From Semisulcospira habei (taxonomy: Eukaryota; Mollusca; Gastropoda; Semisulcospiridae): 64,000 nucleotides of DNA. Position 1 is the stretch's first letter, and every line of letters begins with the position of its first letter. The translations under genes were made by a program, and so were the position numbers. Shown here one piece after another: positions 12,653-23,950 of this stretch. The stretch spans positions 122,841,224 through 122,905,223 of the forward strand of contig BTPG01000002.1 of NCBI GenBank assembly GCA_036245525.1, read 5' to 3'. The notes beneath the pieces are model-generated. The model saw only the letters and a program-made list of their open reading frames with translations, was not told the DNA's origin and made no database searches.

Positions 12653-13178
12653 TTTCAGGAACAGTTAGAGCGATTTTTGTCTGCAAGACGAATACATTAT
12701 CATGTGGCTGCATCGGTTCGTGTGAAGCTATGTGTCTTGCAGACAGGAAGAGCTGGATAAAGGAGTCTTCTGACACACCGGAACACCGTCCATCACTAAA
12801 ATTGGTCTCACTGCCATCCGAAGCAAATCTTGACAGCAATGCGTCGCCTTACAAATGATACCCCTCCTGCTTGTTGGGTTCTCTGCTGATCAATGCAGCT
12901 CTCTTCACTGCGGCAGGTGGCAAGTCAGAGATGGATGCGGCTGCCTTTCTGTGGGATGGCTGTGAGGTATTTTCTACTCAGTTTTCAAGCCGAAGCCGGC
13001 GTAACACCCCGGGATGACTCTTGTTTGAAGCCGCCAGATCACACGGGGTCACTTTTGCTGCGTTTGCGTGCACGCGTGACGCCCCGTGCTCAGTTTCACG
13101 CTGCTTGTCTCATCTGACAACGACGGTTAAATTGGAACCATTAAAAAAAAAAAAACCGGAAATCTGCTTAAAGTCAGC
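12653..13178. other. Unassigned DNA
   Basis: No gene or terminal repeat recognised. Overlapping open frames on both strands show no domain. Confidence 0.5.
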
Positions 13179-13391
13179 GTAACCCTTTCACTATCAGTGG
13201 ACGTAGACTGCGTTTTTGAAATAATAATAAATTCAAAGTCAAAGAGCCCCAGCCGTCAAGGGAACACGGATACAAAGTGGTGTCAGCAAGAGATATAGAT
13301 CCTCATGAGCCCCGTAACTGCGAGGGCTCATGAGGATCTATACCTCTTGCAGTTGTGCATGTTCCGCCTTTCTCGGCTGTCAAGGGGTTAA
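13179..13391 (+). mobile_element. TTAA-type MITE, family A
   Basis: The left end is GTAA|CCCTTTCACTATCAG (TTAA decayed by one base); the right end is CTGTCAAGGGG|TTAA at 13388-13391. The central hairpin 13286-13350 has arms of about 29 bp (GCAAGAGATATAGATCCTCA...). The body matches 11155-11330. Confidence 0.75.
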
Positions 13392-13772
13392 GGTGCATTT
13401 GTCGCCCTAAACGGCCTGTGGGTGCTATTGCTGTGTAGGCTAGAGAGCACTCCTGAAGTTGAGAAGCCTCATGACATGCGTCAAGAATCCTTACCTAAGG
13501 AAATTTGCTGGGCCTCCCCCTTGAAGAGAGAAAGTAAATGAACGCTGGTCCGCCCATTGCAATGTCTAGATTCGGGAGTAGGCTTGCGTTTCTTCCAATA
13601 TAATCCATGATTCTCGCTCAAGATGACTGCTTGCAGTTGAAAAGGAAACGATTCTCCTATCCGCCAGTGTTCACGAATTGTGCGTCAGAAACGACTGCAC
13701 GCTGACTGACATTCGCGTGAAGAACACAGATGTAAATGCGATAAAATGTAGGCATAAACAACGTAGGACTAA

Positions 13773-13869
13773 CAAGAGACATAAATCCCCATGAGCCCCC
13801 ACGGCTGCGGGGTTTATGTCTCTTGCAGCTTCGTAGCGTTCACCTTCTGCCCGGCAGTTAAGGGGTTAA
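13773..13869 (+). mobile_element. TTAA-type MITE, family A, asymmetric hairpin
   Basis: The left arm CAAGAGACATAAATCCCCAT pairs with ATGTCTCTTG, but the right arm lacks the CTCAT block, so the stem is lopsided. The right terminus AAGGGG|TTAA is intact at 13866-13869. No left terminus was found. Confidence 0.6.
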
Positions 13870-13947
13870 TGAGAATTGAGACCACTTGCAAGCGAACAGG
13901 AGACACTCTCGCCTGATCCTGACGCAAGGTTGTTGTTGTTGGTTGGG

Positions 13948-14036
13948 TTTTTTTTTTTTTTTTTGGTTTGTTTGGGTTTTTTTTTTTTTTTTTTTTTTTT
14001 TGGGGGGGGGGGTCTGGAGGGGTGGGGTGGGGGGGG
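13948..14036. repeat. Poly-T / poly-G low-complexity tract
   Basis: Long T runs with TTTGG interruptions, followed by G runs (GGGGGGGGGG, then GGGGTGGGG). The G part could fold into a quadruplex. Lysine-, asparagine- and glycine-rich frames here are compositional. Confidence 0.95.
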
Positions 14037-14591
14037 GGTGCATGTCTCGTATAGACAACAATCATTTTTTAACACTGACAAATAAAACAGCTTCGCAGCC
14101 TCTGAAGACATGTGGACGCCGTTATAAACGGCAAAGTCATATTCATAATCATTGCTCCTGAGCAAACGGGAGATGTGCGCGGAAAACTACGCGTCTCAAA
14201 TAAAAATGTTACCTTGCAGCATTTGATTTGGAGGTGTCGCGTTCACTAGCATGTATCGTAAGAAAAGTTCAATGAAAAAATACAGTAAAACGACAAATGC
14301 CTAAGCTTCTTACGTGTGCAATCAGAATTTTAAAATCTGCATGTTTAAACAAATATCTTATTCAGAACTTGGTAAATTTCTTTGAAGCTGAGTGTATTCT
14401 TTCCTACAACTTGAACGGATATTTGGACGTGTAGGCCTGCTGCGTACTTCCCGCCAATAGATGGCAACAGAAACCGGATTAGGCTTTCAGCGTCAGTATC
14501 TATCCGTGGTACGAGTTTCCGTGATACGCTGCAAAACAAATTTCTCCGCGTAACTCACTACACTCATGCTCTCTGTCTCTCTCTGTGACTC
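14037..14591. other. Unassigned DNA
   Basis: No recognisable gene or repeat. Confidence 0.5.
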
Positions 14592-14622
14592 TGTCTGTCT
14601 GTCTGTCTGTCTGTCTGTCCTG

Positions 14623-14720
<98 letters not shown>

Positions 14721-14812
14721 ACTTATAAAATGGCATTGCCTCTGGCATTGTTAATATCTTTACCGTTGTGAAATAAAGATTCATTGATTCTCTCTCTCTC
14801 TCCATCTTGCTA
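14592..14812 (+). repeat. (GTCT)n and (CT)n tracts with retroposon-like tail
   Basis: (GTCT)n leads into (CT)n up to about 14718. Next comes a 60 bp unit ending GAAATAAAGATTCATTGATTC, then a second short (CT)n. A closely similar unit (AAATAAAGGTTCATTG, then (CT)n) lies at 39391-39440, so this is probably the polyadenylated 3' end of a retroposon. Confidence 0.7.
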
Positions 14813-14906
14813 AAATGATCAAGTTCGCTATTTCAGTGAAACCCCGAAAATCTACCCAGCGTGAATCTAGCCAGTGCGAATCTAAACAGGAGTGAATCCA
14901 CACCTC

Positions 14907-15070
14907 GGGGAGCTGGATGGCTCGGTGATAGAGCGTTCGACTCTCGTCTGAAAGGTCGTGGGTTCCTATCCAGCTGGGGTCAAACTTTGTTCGGACTGAG
15001 ACCCTATTCTGTGCCCCGTCTTTGAAATCACATTCGTTGTGGAAAGAAGACGTTAGGCCCTAAACGTTTA
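14907..15070 (+). mobile_element. tRNA-derived SINE fragment
   Basis: The A box TGGCTCGGTGATAGAGCG begins at 14918 and the B-box-like GGTTCCTATCC lies at 14961-14971, in a tRNA-like context. Non-tRNA sequence with GACGTTAGGCCCTAAACG follows. The downstream limit is a guess. It is a different SINE type from the one at 11487. Confidence 0.6.
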
Positions 15071-15553
15071 ACGTTTTTGAATCCACGCCGAGTAGATTCT
15101 CGTGGTTGCAAATCTACCTAGGTTTCGAAATCTCGCTGGCTGACTGGACGCGATTTCAAGTTATGCTGCTACGGCAAACTGATTCACGCCCGGCCATCAA
15201 GTTTTGTGCTTACGTCACCCGAAAAGCGCGTCACGTAATCTGGGTGGATTTTTCACGCTCGGTACATTTTCGTCGGATAGTAAATAGTATCAAGCTGGGT
15301 AGATTTACGTAGTCTCTTCATAGCGAAGTTGACCCCTTTAGCCTCTGTCTTGATCATTTCCCCTACAGAAGACACCTACATCTACATGTATCGACCCTGC
15401 ATTAGCGCAATTCCCATCTCAAGTCGTACAAAGCTAGGTCTTGGATTCACAAGCGGGCGCGGCGTATTGTGTTGTCATTTTGCGGCGGGATTACGCTCTT
15501 TATACTTTACAGCGGCAGATTTCCGCCCGGGCCCTGTCCCTCCGGTCAGCGCC
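15071..15553. other. Unassigned DNA
   Basis: No gene recognised; no clear terminal repeats. Confidence 0.45.
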
Positions 15554-15695
15554 TTTTGCTGATGGAAGAGACCGGGTAAATCGGCCTGCTGATAGTTCAC
15601 GTTCTTCACCCGGACTGTTCCATCAGCAAGAGGCACTGATTATCATGACCCCACCGCCATAACAAGGGGTCTCGTGAGAATCAGTGCTTCGAGTC
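15554..15695. repeat. Two overlapping hairpins, family A-like core
   Basis: An outer pair (TTTTGCTGATGGAAGAG near 15554 against CCATCAGCAAGAGG near 15620) shares its right arm with a second hairpin: CAGCAAGAGGCACTGAT to about 15695. One inverted arm thus serves two alternative stems. Confidence 0.55.
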
Positions 15696-15749
15696 AGTCG
15701 GCCATCAACGGCCTCATTTAGGACCTCAGACTGAGGTACTGATTCGGGG

Positions 15750-15946
15750 TTAACCCGTTCAGTGCCGAGACAATCTGAACACCACACAATCGCAAGAGGT
15801 ATAGATCCTCATGAGCCCCCGCAGTAGCGGGGGCTCATGAGCATCTATGCCTCTTGCTTACACCACTTTGAATCCAGTTCCTGGGACATATAGGGTTTTT
15901 GGTGCTGAATTAACTTTTGTGCGTCAACTTGCACTAAACGGGTTAA
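15750..15946 (+). mobile_element. TTAA-type MITE, family A, best complete copy
   Basis: TTAA|CCCGTTCAGTGC at the left and GCACTAAACGGG|TTAA at the right give 12 bp TIRs with one mismatch and a 4 bp TTAA duplication, 197 bp overall. The central hairpin 15792-15857 has 31 bp arms (GCAAGAGGTATAGATCCTCA...) and a 4 bp loop. TTAA duplication with a CCC terminus is the piggyBac-superfamily hallmark. No coding capacity. Confidence 0.85.
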
Positions 15947-16692
15947 TTATTTAACTGACTAGTGATGGTCGTGAAACCAGTACAGGGAATTAGTAAAGGA
16001 TAGGGTTGCTAGGTATGCACTGGCAGGACGGAAAATGATGCCGCTTCACTACCGATATCAGAACCTTAGCTGCATAACAGTAGTGTAGTCTCTGTACGGC
16101 GTCGACGACTGTCAGCGAGATAACGCATGGGAAGGTATCAGCAGCCAAAACAAGATGAGGATTGTATCCCAAAGTCTGTCGTATGTGAGGCCACGGGCAT
16201 TTTCCGAGTATCAATTATCCTCAATGTAGTCGTACACTCAGATCAAGGCCGCATGAACGCCGGAACGCATGGACACGGAACACACTCGCAATTGACGTTT
16301 TTCCTGTCATGATAAACGGGTCACATGCCTGCATTTTAGGGAGTCTCATGCCGCGCTATAATAAGAATAGCACGTGCTTTCTGTTTGCCCGACATAATCG
16401 AGCAAACGAGTTGCGCCAAGCTCTATTGTGCTATGTTATTCAAGAGTTGTACCACATCGTGACAGTATTGACTTCTTCAGTTTTAGATCACAGGGTCATC
16501 CTGGCCGACCCCACATGGTAGGTTTTCTCTTTTTTTTTTTTTTTCCTAGGGCTTTTTCTGGGGCTTATATTTATGTCTACCCTTTGTCCATTTACTTGTA
16601 ATTTCCTGTTTCTCCTTGCTGTCTGCGCTGCCTGTAGTCCCTGATATTGAATGTGTATTGCTAAATGGTCAAAGAGATAATAAGTTAAGTTT
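15947..16692. other. Unassigned DNA
   Basis: No gene or terminal repeats seen. A short T-tract lies at 16529-16545. Confidence 0.45.
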
Positions 16693-16774
16693 AAGATTAA
16701 TGCATTCAGCTTTTTCAAATTCCCAGAAGACTCCAGTCTTCTGGGAGTTTGAAAAAGCTGAATGCATTAATCTT
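16693..16774. repeat. Near-perfect 82 bp palindrome (family G)
   Basis: The 40 bp arms 16693-16732 and 16735-16774 differ at one base and are separated by CC. The arms begin AAGATTAATGCATTCAGC. TTAA occurs within a few bases of both ends, so this may be another TTAA-type element, but no CCC/GGG termini are present. Confidence 0.85.
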
Positions 16775-16873
16775 TATTAAGACTGATTCATCTTTTCAGT
16801 TCAAACTACCAGAAAGATGAATTTCAGCTTTCTGGTTCAGACAGAACAGCATCTTCTGCCAGCCTGATCATTT

Positions 16874-16914
16874 GCAAGAGGCATGAATTCTCATGAAAAT
16901 GCATGTCTCTTACT
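16874..16914. repeat. Decayed family A hairpin core
   Basis: GCAAGAGGCATGAATTCTCAT faces GCATGTCTCTTAC, a shortened, mutated family A core without recognisable ends. Confidence 0.5.
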
Positions 16915-17349
16915 GGTCCGTGGATTGTTTTCAATCTTTTCAATTTTCCACACTGGATCACCAATGCTTTTTGCATGTTTTGACGAGTGACACGACCGGT
17001 GATGTGTGCGTCCACAACCACTTCTCTCAAATCCAAAAAGCTTTCACCACGTTCCTGGACAGTTCTGTCTGAAGTGAGACTTCTGAAATCCACTAAATCC
17101 TCTTATTGTCAGTCTGACTATCTGTCGGTACATACCTAAGCCAACACACAAAATGGGCTGGTTGGTATCCGGTGTTCGTGCCGGTTTCCGGTTCACAAAA
17201 TGTGCACTGACTTAGGCCGCTAGGGCCCCTGACTGCTGGAACTAGAGTGAAAAACGTATCACAGACTTGCATATTCCGATAGCAATAATTCTCCTTCTGT
17301 GATTCGAGACAATTATTAACGAAAGTGGACAGTTTTACAGAAAATAATA

Positions 17350-17523
17350 GTAAACTGCTTGAAGCGTCCGAGGTACGAAATACCCACCTTTTTTAGTTAT
17401 CCTCTGAGGACTGCACTACAATTCAGGAGACAGATATAGGCGCCAAGCTATTCTGCCACCACCCTTGAACTATCATGGTCGAGCCATATCTTTCTGTTGC
17501 GTGTCGCGGGCAGAATGAGTTAA
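17350..17523 (+). mobile_element. MITE, family B, left stem arm missing
   Basis: Flanking sequence is collinear with the complete copy at 20316-20536 (AGGTACGAAATACCCAC, GTTATCCTCTGAGGACTGCA, CAATTCAGGAGACAGAT). The stem, however, consists only of the right arm, GCGCCAAGCTATTCTGCC to ATCATGGTCGAG. The right end GCAGAATGAG|TTAA is intact at 17520-17523; the left TTAA is mutated. Confidence 0.75.
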
Positions 17524-17680
17524 GATCTGAACAGATGCCTTCTGCTCTCACACAAATCAAATACAGGTCCAAAAATGTTTTAACAGACACAGTCGAGACA
17601 ATGTTATGGAGGCACTCCAGCTTCGTGCGTTGATCATCCCTTGTCGGCTGAGTTATGCGCTTGTCCGAGCCAACGGTGTG

Positions 17681-17795
17681 TTAACTCATTCAAAGAAGGC
17701 GCATCAATAGCTGCGAAAGTGTCGAACTGCGTTGCCGGCGACAATGTATACGACACTTCAGCAGCTATTGATGAGGGACGCCTTGAGAGAGTTAA
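17681..17795. mobile_element. TTAA-type MITE, family E, 115 bp
   Basis: Bounded by TTAA on both sides (17681-17684 and 17792-17795). The interior is almost wholly inverted: AAGGCGCATCAATAGCTGC and GAAAGTGTCG pair with the second half (CGACACTTC, GCAGCTATTGATG, GACGCCTT). A related copy lies at 24161-24274. Confidence 0.85.
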
Positions 17796-18554
17796 GAATC
17801 GGCGCCTCTTGCTGGCTGAGATCGGCATGGTTTGTATCACATGAGGTTGAGAAAACTCATCCGGGCTAAGGGTTTTAAAGACACGTTGTTCTACGTTCAC
17901 ACACTGGCAGTGCGCATGTGACGACACGATTTTGTTTACTAAAAATAGCAGCTCAATGTAAAAGTGTGTTCACGAATATTAAAAATAAATAATTAAAAAA
18001 AAGAAAAGAAACAATGCGTCGTTTTTTAAAAATAGAATCAATGAGCCCCATATCCATATTCTGATATACATTTTTCACAAAATCCGGCGTTAGCCAGTGA
18101 GACAGGCAAAACTAAGCCAGCCAACCTTGAGTGTAGTTTTTCAGTTCGTATTCAGAATCTTGAGTATGTGTGGAGACATTACAAACGGTGGGCAAAAACT
18201 ATTTCTTTTCATCCCTACGTCACACGGCCAATCTCTTTAGAGCAAACTGTACCACATGACCGAGCTACAAAAACCCTTGTAGCGACTAATGGCGGACTTT
18301 TTGTAGCCCTCTTTCTGACGCGTCTTGGATGCTAGTTTTGTTCTATAAAAGATCACCAAAACGGTGTAAAGTACAAAGTTACTTAGTGTTGTTCGAAACA
18401 AAAGGCTGCGTCATGAAAGATTTTAAATTTCGTCATAAGTCTATTAAATATAAATGTATATTCCTTTTACGCCAGTCTTGTCTGGCGTAATCCAGGTCGG
18501 AAGATTTCTTCTTGATTTCTTTTGCGAAAATAGTGGAGGAATGAAAACAAATAC
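17796..18554. other. Unassigned DNA
   Basis: A lone GCGCCTCTTGCTGGCTGAGAT block near 17803 resembles half of a family A core. No gene recognised. Confidence 0.45.
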
Positions 18555-18699
18555 GTTATTGGTAGCAGGGGCTTGCTGCACGGGCCCTTGTAGGCCTTCG
18601 GGAGGTCAAAGGAACCATTGTACCCCTCAGGCCATCGGGGTACAATTGTTCCTTTGACCTCCCGAAGGCCTAAAAGGGTCCGTCCTTGCGACCAATAAC
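18555..18699. repeat. Hairpin element, family F, 145 bp
   Basis: Outer ends GTTATTGGT and ACCAATAAC are inverted. The inner arms (AGGCCTTCGGGAGGTCAAAG through GTACCCC) match over 35 bp with one mismatch around a 10 bp loop. No TTAA border. Single copy in this window. Confidence 0.85.
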
Positions 18700-18854
18700 T
18701 TATATTATAAGTAGATGTAAGTAAATGTAGCGAACTGTCTCAGTCGTGACGCCAAGTAGCTTGACGTAGTTCCGCATCGCATTTGCTGCTGAACGCGTAC
18801 TACCACGACCCATCCCTATACTACAATAGTTGGCTGTAGTTTCGATACGGGAGA

Positions 18855-18855
<1 letters not shown>

Positions 18856-18935
<80 letters not shown>

Positions 18936-18990
18936 CAACAACAACAACAACAACAAAACACCACCAACAACAACAACAAACAAACAAACA
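18856..18990. repeat. (CA)n then (CAA)n microsatellite
   Basis: About 77 bp of CA repeats run into CAA-type repeats interrupted by CACCAC. Confidence 0.95.
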
Positions 18991-19012
18991 ACTAGGATAT
19001 AAATCAGAGGGC

Positions 19013-19080
19013 AACAAGAGGCAAAAATCGGCATGAGCCCCAGCATTTTGGGGATCTCATGAGGTTCTTTTCTTCTTGCA
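19013..19080. repeat. Hairpin, family A variant
   Basis: AACAAGAGGC...GGCATGAGCCCCA pairs with TGGGGATCTCATGAGG...TTCTTGCA; several mismatches, no TTAA. Confidence 0.65.
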
Positions 19081-19127
19081 GATTGGTTCCATTTTTCTGG
19101 CAGAAAAGGGGCCAGCAACTGATTTGA

Positions 19128-19210
19128 CCTTTTGGCTGTCGGTAGCGGTTTTTGTCGCGATGATTCTTGCAAAAATTATCGCGACAAGAACCGCTACCGA
19201 CAGCCAAAGG
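19128..19210. repeat. Hairpin element, family C, 83 bp
   Basis: The left arm CCTTTTGGCTGTCGGTAGCG...TTGTCGCGAT pairs with ATCGCGACAAG...CGCTACCGACAGCCAAAGG. Flanks TTTGACC and ATTGACC look like mutated TTAACCC borders by comparison with the intact family C copy at 21041-21131. Confidence 0.8.
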
Positions 19211-19682
19211 ATTGACCCTTTCACTGTGAGCCTCACGTGAATCCAGTCCTCAGTCTTTCCCAGTGAGCAAAAGATCCTCGGGCCAACTTCGATCGAAGCT
19301 GACCCGTGCATCGTGCCGCTACGGCCGACGTGGGCCTAGTGACCTTTACAGAACTGGGTTCAGGTGTCCAGATGAGAGCTGGCTCATACATCACATGACT
19401 GGTCAGAAATGGTTGGGAACTGATAAACCATGCCGGCGGCGGGCCCCAAGAGACACCAAAACCGAGAGGTGATGGTGTGTGGTGGCGCGTCAGGCTAGAT
19501 CGCAGCGTCCATGATGCGTCTAATAACGCAGTTCCTCACACCTCGTCACGTGCCGCGCCATCTTGTTTGCCGCCCCACTGCACGCGCTAAAGACGTTTGC
19601 CGCATCCAGGGCACCGCAACGATGTTATTCTTCACTCAGACAGTCCAGACCAGCTGCATGATCTCTTTAATAGGGGGAGATT

Positions 19683-19739
19683 CCCAGTACGCAAATCCCA
19701 TCGGGCCGACGTAGTCCCGATAACCTTTTGCGCACTGGG
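19683..19739. repeat. Decayed hairpin, family D
   Basis: CCCAGTACGCAAATCCCATCG pairs imperfectly with CCTTTTGCGCACTGGG. It corresponds to the well-preserved family D element at 23209-23272. Confidence 0.7.
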
Positions 19740-19974
19740 CTGCTACCTCCTGCAGCAACAGCATCACTCAAGCATACAAGAAACTGTCAGGCCTTAGAAG
19801 GATACAATGTTTTGTCAAGTCAGTGGACTTCAAATGCTGGTCACAGTGTGGCATATTACATAACCCTGAGCCACATTTTGTCTGATAGTGCCGATAAGCG
19901 GCAGATGTGATTACGAGACCCGACTCAAAATGTGAGGCGTTTAGGTGGTTATCTCAACAATGACATGTTGGTGG

Positions 19975-19978
<4 letters not shown>

Positions 19979-20005
<27 letters not shown>
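19979..20005. repeat. Poly-T tract
   Basis: About 27 consecutive T residues. Confidence 0.95.
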
Positions 20006-20315
20006 GGCATGTGAAATAGTGTACGGTTATAGATGTAATCGTTATGTTGAGAAAGAGAGTGGTCGGGATCTCTGAAAAAAATTGTTGGTAAATCCGACCC
20101 AGTTTTGTTTTGTCCGACCTTGTAATAAGCGAAGTAGATTGTGCCTCATTCTTCGGACCTAATGAAACCGCTCATTGAAACGGCACGTCTTTTTTGTTTG
20201 TAAACTGAATAAAACAATGTTATGTAAGTATTGCATTTATGATTATTTGAGTAAATGGACAATGATTGGAAAAATGTGTCCAGTGTTCCGGCCTCACAAA
20301 CGAGTGTTCCTTATT

Positions 20316-20536
20316 TTAACTCATTGTGCCCGAGGCACGAAATACCCACATTTTCGAGTTATCCTCTGAGGACTGCATTACAATTCAGGAGACAGATCGA
20401 CCATGATAGTTCAAGGGTTGTGGTAGAATAGCTTGGCGTCTCAACTATAGGCGCCAAGCTATTCTGCCACCACCCTTGAACTATCATGATCGAGCCATAT
20501 TACTGTGGATGCCGTTTCGCGGGCAGAATGAGTTAA
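20316..20536 (+). mobile_element. TTAA-type MITE, family B, complete
   Basis: TTAA|CTCATTGTGCCCG at the left and CGGGCAGAATGAG|TTAA at the right, 221 bp overall. The stem arms 20397-20438 and 20451-20493 (TCGACCATGATAGTTCAAGG...TAGCTTGGCG) close a 12 bp loop. The terminal CTC instead of CCC is a variant shared with the copies at 17350 and 23951. Confidence 0.85.
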
Positions 20537-21040
20537 GCATGAACACATTCAGCCCTTAAATTACTGCTCAAGGCTAGTGCCGGAATAGCAACTTTCTCTG
20601 TCACCTCATTAAACGATCAAGATGGATCACTCCCTGAACTGCAATACGTGTAGCCATAAGTCTATTACTATAATAGTTACAGACTTCTGGTGTAATCTTT
20701 ATAAGACAATTCCCAAATGTAGGATTTGTTTGGATAAAATTACTTGACACGTCGTGCAGTCAGTGTGTTAAATGAATGAACTATGTATTTTCAAACACTA
20801 TAAATAATTAAAGTGAGGCACACCTTTGAAGCAGATCAGCTCGGCAACATGAGCAGCGAGAGAGGGCGTAGCGCTCCGCCGGTCGTCCAGAAATAAACGT
20901 CACTTGTAAGAAGCGAAGCGAAATGAATCGCAATCCGTGGTTACAGCTCTTCACGCCCAATTCCCTGCCCGTTGCTTAATGCCAGCCATTAGAATTCCCA
21001 TCGGCGTCAATTGCGGGCTGATGGATTGACTTCATAGCGT
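20537..21040. other. Unassigned DNA
   Basis: No gene, RNA or repeat recognised. Confidence 0.5.
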
Positions 21041-21131
21041 TTAACCCTTTGTCTGTCGATAACGCTTTTGTCGATGTGATTCCTGCAGGAATATCCTCGA
21101 CAAAAAGCGCTATCGACAGGCAAAGGGTTAA
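21041..21131. mobile_element. TTAA-type MITE, family C, 91 bp, wholly palindromic
   Basis: TTAA|CCCTTTGTCTGTCGATA...GGG|TTAA. The two halves are inverted copies around a central CCTGCAGG, with few mismatches and small indels, so the entire element is one hairpin. It is the most compact intact example of the hairpin elements here. Confidence 0.9.
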
Positions 21132-21439
21132 AACTTGCCTGCTGTTGCTATGCCGCCCTTGAGGCATTCACATTAATTTCATTGTCTTTTCTTTTTATTC
21201 TCCCTCTGCGCCCACTTCCCCTCTGCCTCGTGCGCTGAGCCCGGATCAGGCAACGAGGAACGTGTTATCCAATGGTCCACTACAAACAAGTGGTGTGTAT
21301 TTTGGGGATTTCAGTACAGTATCAACAATCATCCCTGAAACACTACCATAAGATATGGAGCGATCATGATATTTCCACGGGGTTGTGCCAAAGTAACGCA
21401 GTTTTTCAACTCATTTACTACTGAATTTAGTTCGGTTGT

Positions 21440-21760
21440 TTGTTGTTGTAAAGTCCCTTCTGTTGATAGAAGGGACTTTTTAGGACGGGTCGCGATGGGG
21501 CGAATTTAATAGCATGTGCATGATGTCAAAGGCGGGCAAGCTAAACCTCTAACAATTAAAGTAACAAGATACAAATTACGTCATGTCTAGTTAAGGTAAG
21601 CTCGCTGCTGAACGTACATTTGGCGCGAAGCGCCGTATGTGCGAATGTATGTATGTATGTATGTATGTATGTATGTATGTATCGCATGCATGCATGCATG
21701 CATGCATGCATGCATGCATGCATGCATGCATGTATGTATGTATGTATGTATGTATGTATG

Positions 21761-21794
<34 letters not shown>

Positions 21795-22100
21795 TGTTTG
21801 TTTGTTTGTTTGTGCGTATGTATGTATGTGTGTGCATATGCATGTAGACAAGAGAATCTCCGATATTTCTGTACACACAAGCTTGAAACTTGGCGAAATA
21901 CTTTCTTAAGTGGGTGACTAAGAGAGCCTCCGAGCATATTGTAATTGAATGTCTCATTGAAGACATAAACAACCGTTTATAGGAAGTCGGTTGACCCAAA
22001 TTAGAGTCCGTAATGTTTGTCATATTTACTTGAACTTTTGCATATAGCTAGTGTGGAGAAAGACTGGATGAGTTCGTTAGCCAGCTTTGTAGCCTTTCAA
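21440..22100 (+). repeat. Dispersed repeat R1, copy c, with (GTAT)n core
   Basis: A small hairpin (AAGTCCCTTCT/AGAAGGGACTT) near 21450-21480 precedes the R1 left part: GATGGGGC, AGTAACAAGATA, TTACGTCATG, GAACGTACATTTGGCGCGAAGCGCC. The tetranucleotide array follows, then the R1 right part (CATATAGCTAG, GGATGAGTTCGTTAGCCAGC). Copy b at 1516-2050 has the same two parts around (GT)n. Confidence 0.65.
21646..21835. repeat. (GTAT)n-(GCAT)n-(GTAT)n-(GTTT)n array
   Basis: A variant-block microsatellite: GTAT units, about 13 GCAT units, GTAT units with one TATA interruption, then four GTTT units. GCAT repeats are self-complementary. Met-Tyr-Val-Cys frames on both strands are artefacts. Confidence 0.97.
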
Positions 22101-22245
22101 CTTCTTTAGTAAAAAAAAAATAATTCTTTTCAGAAAAGAATTAAAACACTAGAAAAAAAATTACTTCTAGAGAAAGTCAGACAGTGGCGTAAAAGAGGCA
22201 ACTCCGTCACCACGCAGACACTGACATAATTACTCTAAATATGAC

Positions 22246-22940
<695 letters not shown>

Positions 22941-23208
22941 CTTTTCAATAGGAGATAATTCAACATCAGAATCAGGTCAAAGACAAAGGTAGAGATCATT
23001 GACAGCGAGGACAGCTCTCATATAGAAGGGACTTTGTGGGTTATGGTTCATCCCATCTTGTCTTTTCTTAAAGCGCTGTGTCCACACATTCCCATGCACC
23101 TGAGTTGAATTTGCATTGAAGGCAAACCCCGGAGCGCGAACCTGTCACAATCCTCATTTTCTTGGTTCTCTTGGTCCTCTCCATGGTGTATCGCAGTATG
23201 TGGCTGTA

Positions 23209-23272
23209 TTACCCAAAGCGCAAAAGGCCATCGGGCCGAGGTCGGCCCGATGGCCTTTTGCGCATTGGGTTA
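23209..23272. repeat. Hairpin element, family D, 64 bp
   Basis: TTACCCAAAGCGCAAAAGGC...GGGCCGA meets its inverted copy ending GCGCATTGGGTTA with about one mismatch and almost no loop. The termini TTA-CCC and GGG-TTA look like TTAA borders that lost one base. Confidence 0.85.
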
Positions 23273-23950
23273 CGTAGTCGGTGCTGCGAGACAGAAGTGC
23301 TATGCAGCGTTGACTGGGACCAGAATGAAGTCTCTGCTGGCGGCTTCTCTGAATGTCACGTGTCATTGGCCCCTTGACTGAATAAAATTTCGTATTCGCA
23401 TACATATTCCTCGTTCAGTGTGAGTGGAGGGAGGCCAGTTACCAGGCAAGGCTAACCAAGTTTGTCGGCAAGTATGTTGTTATCACGTTCGTCGATTACA
23501 CGTAATGAGGCCGCTCTGTCAGCAAAAGGCACACATTCTCTTCGTGCCCCTCAGCCTGTGGAGGCCGACGACAGCCTATGCCGCTTGGAGACTGAAGGCA
23601 CCGGACGAGAGAGTGATAAAGCCAGTAAGCAAAACGCCCACTTGTCGACGTCGACATACCGTACGAGGTCCAGATGCAGCTGACTTGGGCCCAGGGCCCT
23701 TTCGCTGACTAGATAAATGGTGTGGGCAGAGCGAGTTCTTGACGTTCGCCGGCCGGGCCAGTCGTGCAGAAGGGCGTGCAAATCGGGTTTGGCCAGAAAA
23801 GCGAACGCCAAAATCAGATTAAGTTCCGTGGAGCAACCATCCGCCCCGCCACTCTCGCATTGCAAGTGCACATAACACTCTACATGGAGATGGCAGCAGC
23901 GGTAAGCGAGAGGCCGGACTGTGTATGAGTGTGCTTGTATCCAAGTCTGT
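23273..23950. other. Unassigned DNA
   Basis: GC-richer than average, with several overlapping open frames on both strands but no recognisable domain. Confidence 0.45.

Noticed and set aside
13948..14040. G-rich tract as a functional quadruplex or telomere-like repeat
   Set aside because: Irregular homopolymer runs without a TTAGGG-type unit; only low complexity can be stated.
11487..14985. Two genuine tRNA genes at 11487 and 14907
   Set aside because: A and B boxes are present, but B boxes are mutated, cloverleaf stems do not close and retroposon bodies follow; SINE heads fit better.
16824..17093. 89-codon minus-strand frame
   Set aside because: Overlaps a decayed family A hairpin core and shows no recognisable domain.
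21556..22023. Frames up to 155 codons with Tyr-Ile-His-Thr or Met-His-Ala-Cys repeats
   Set aside because: Produced by the (GTAT)n/(GCAT)n array in all phases and both strands.
23424..23871. GC-rich overlapping open frames of about 100 codons
   Set aside because: Similar lengths in several frames on both strands, no domain, no splice context; compatible with chance.
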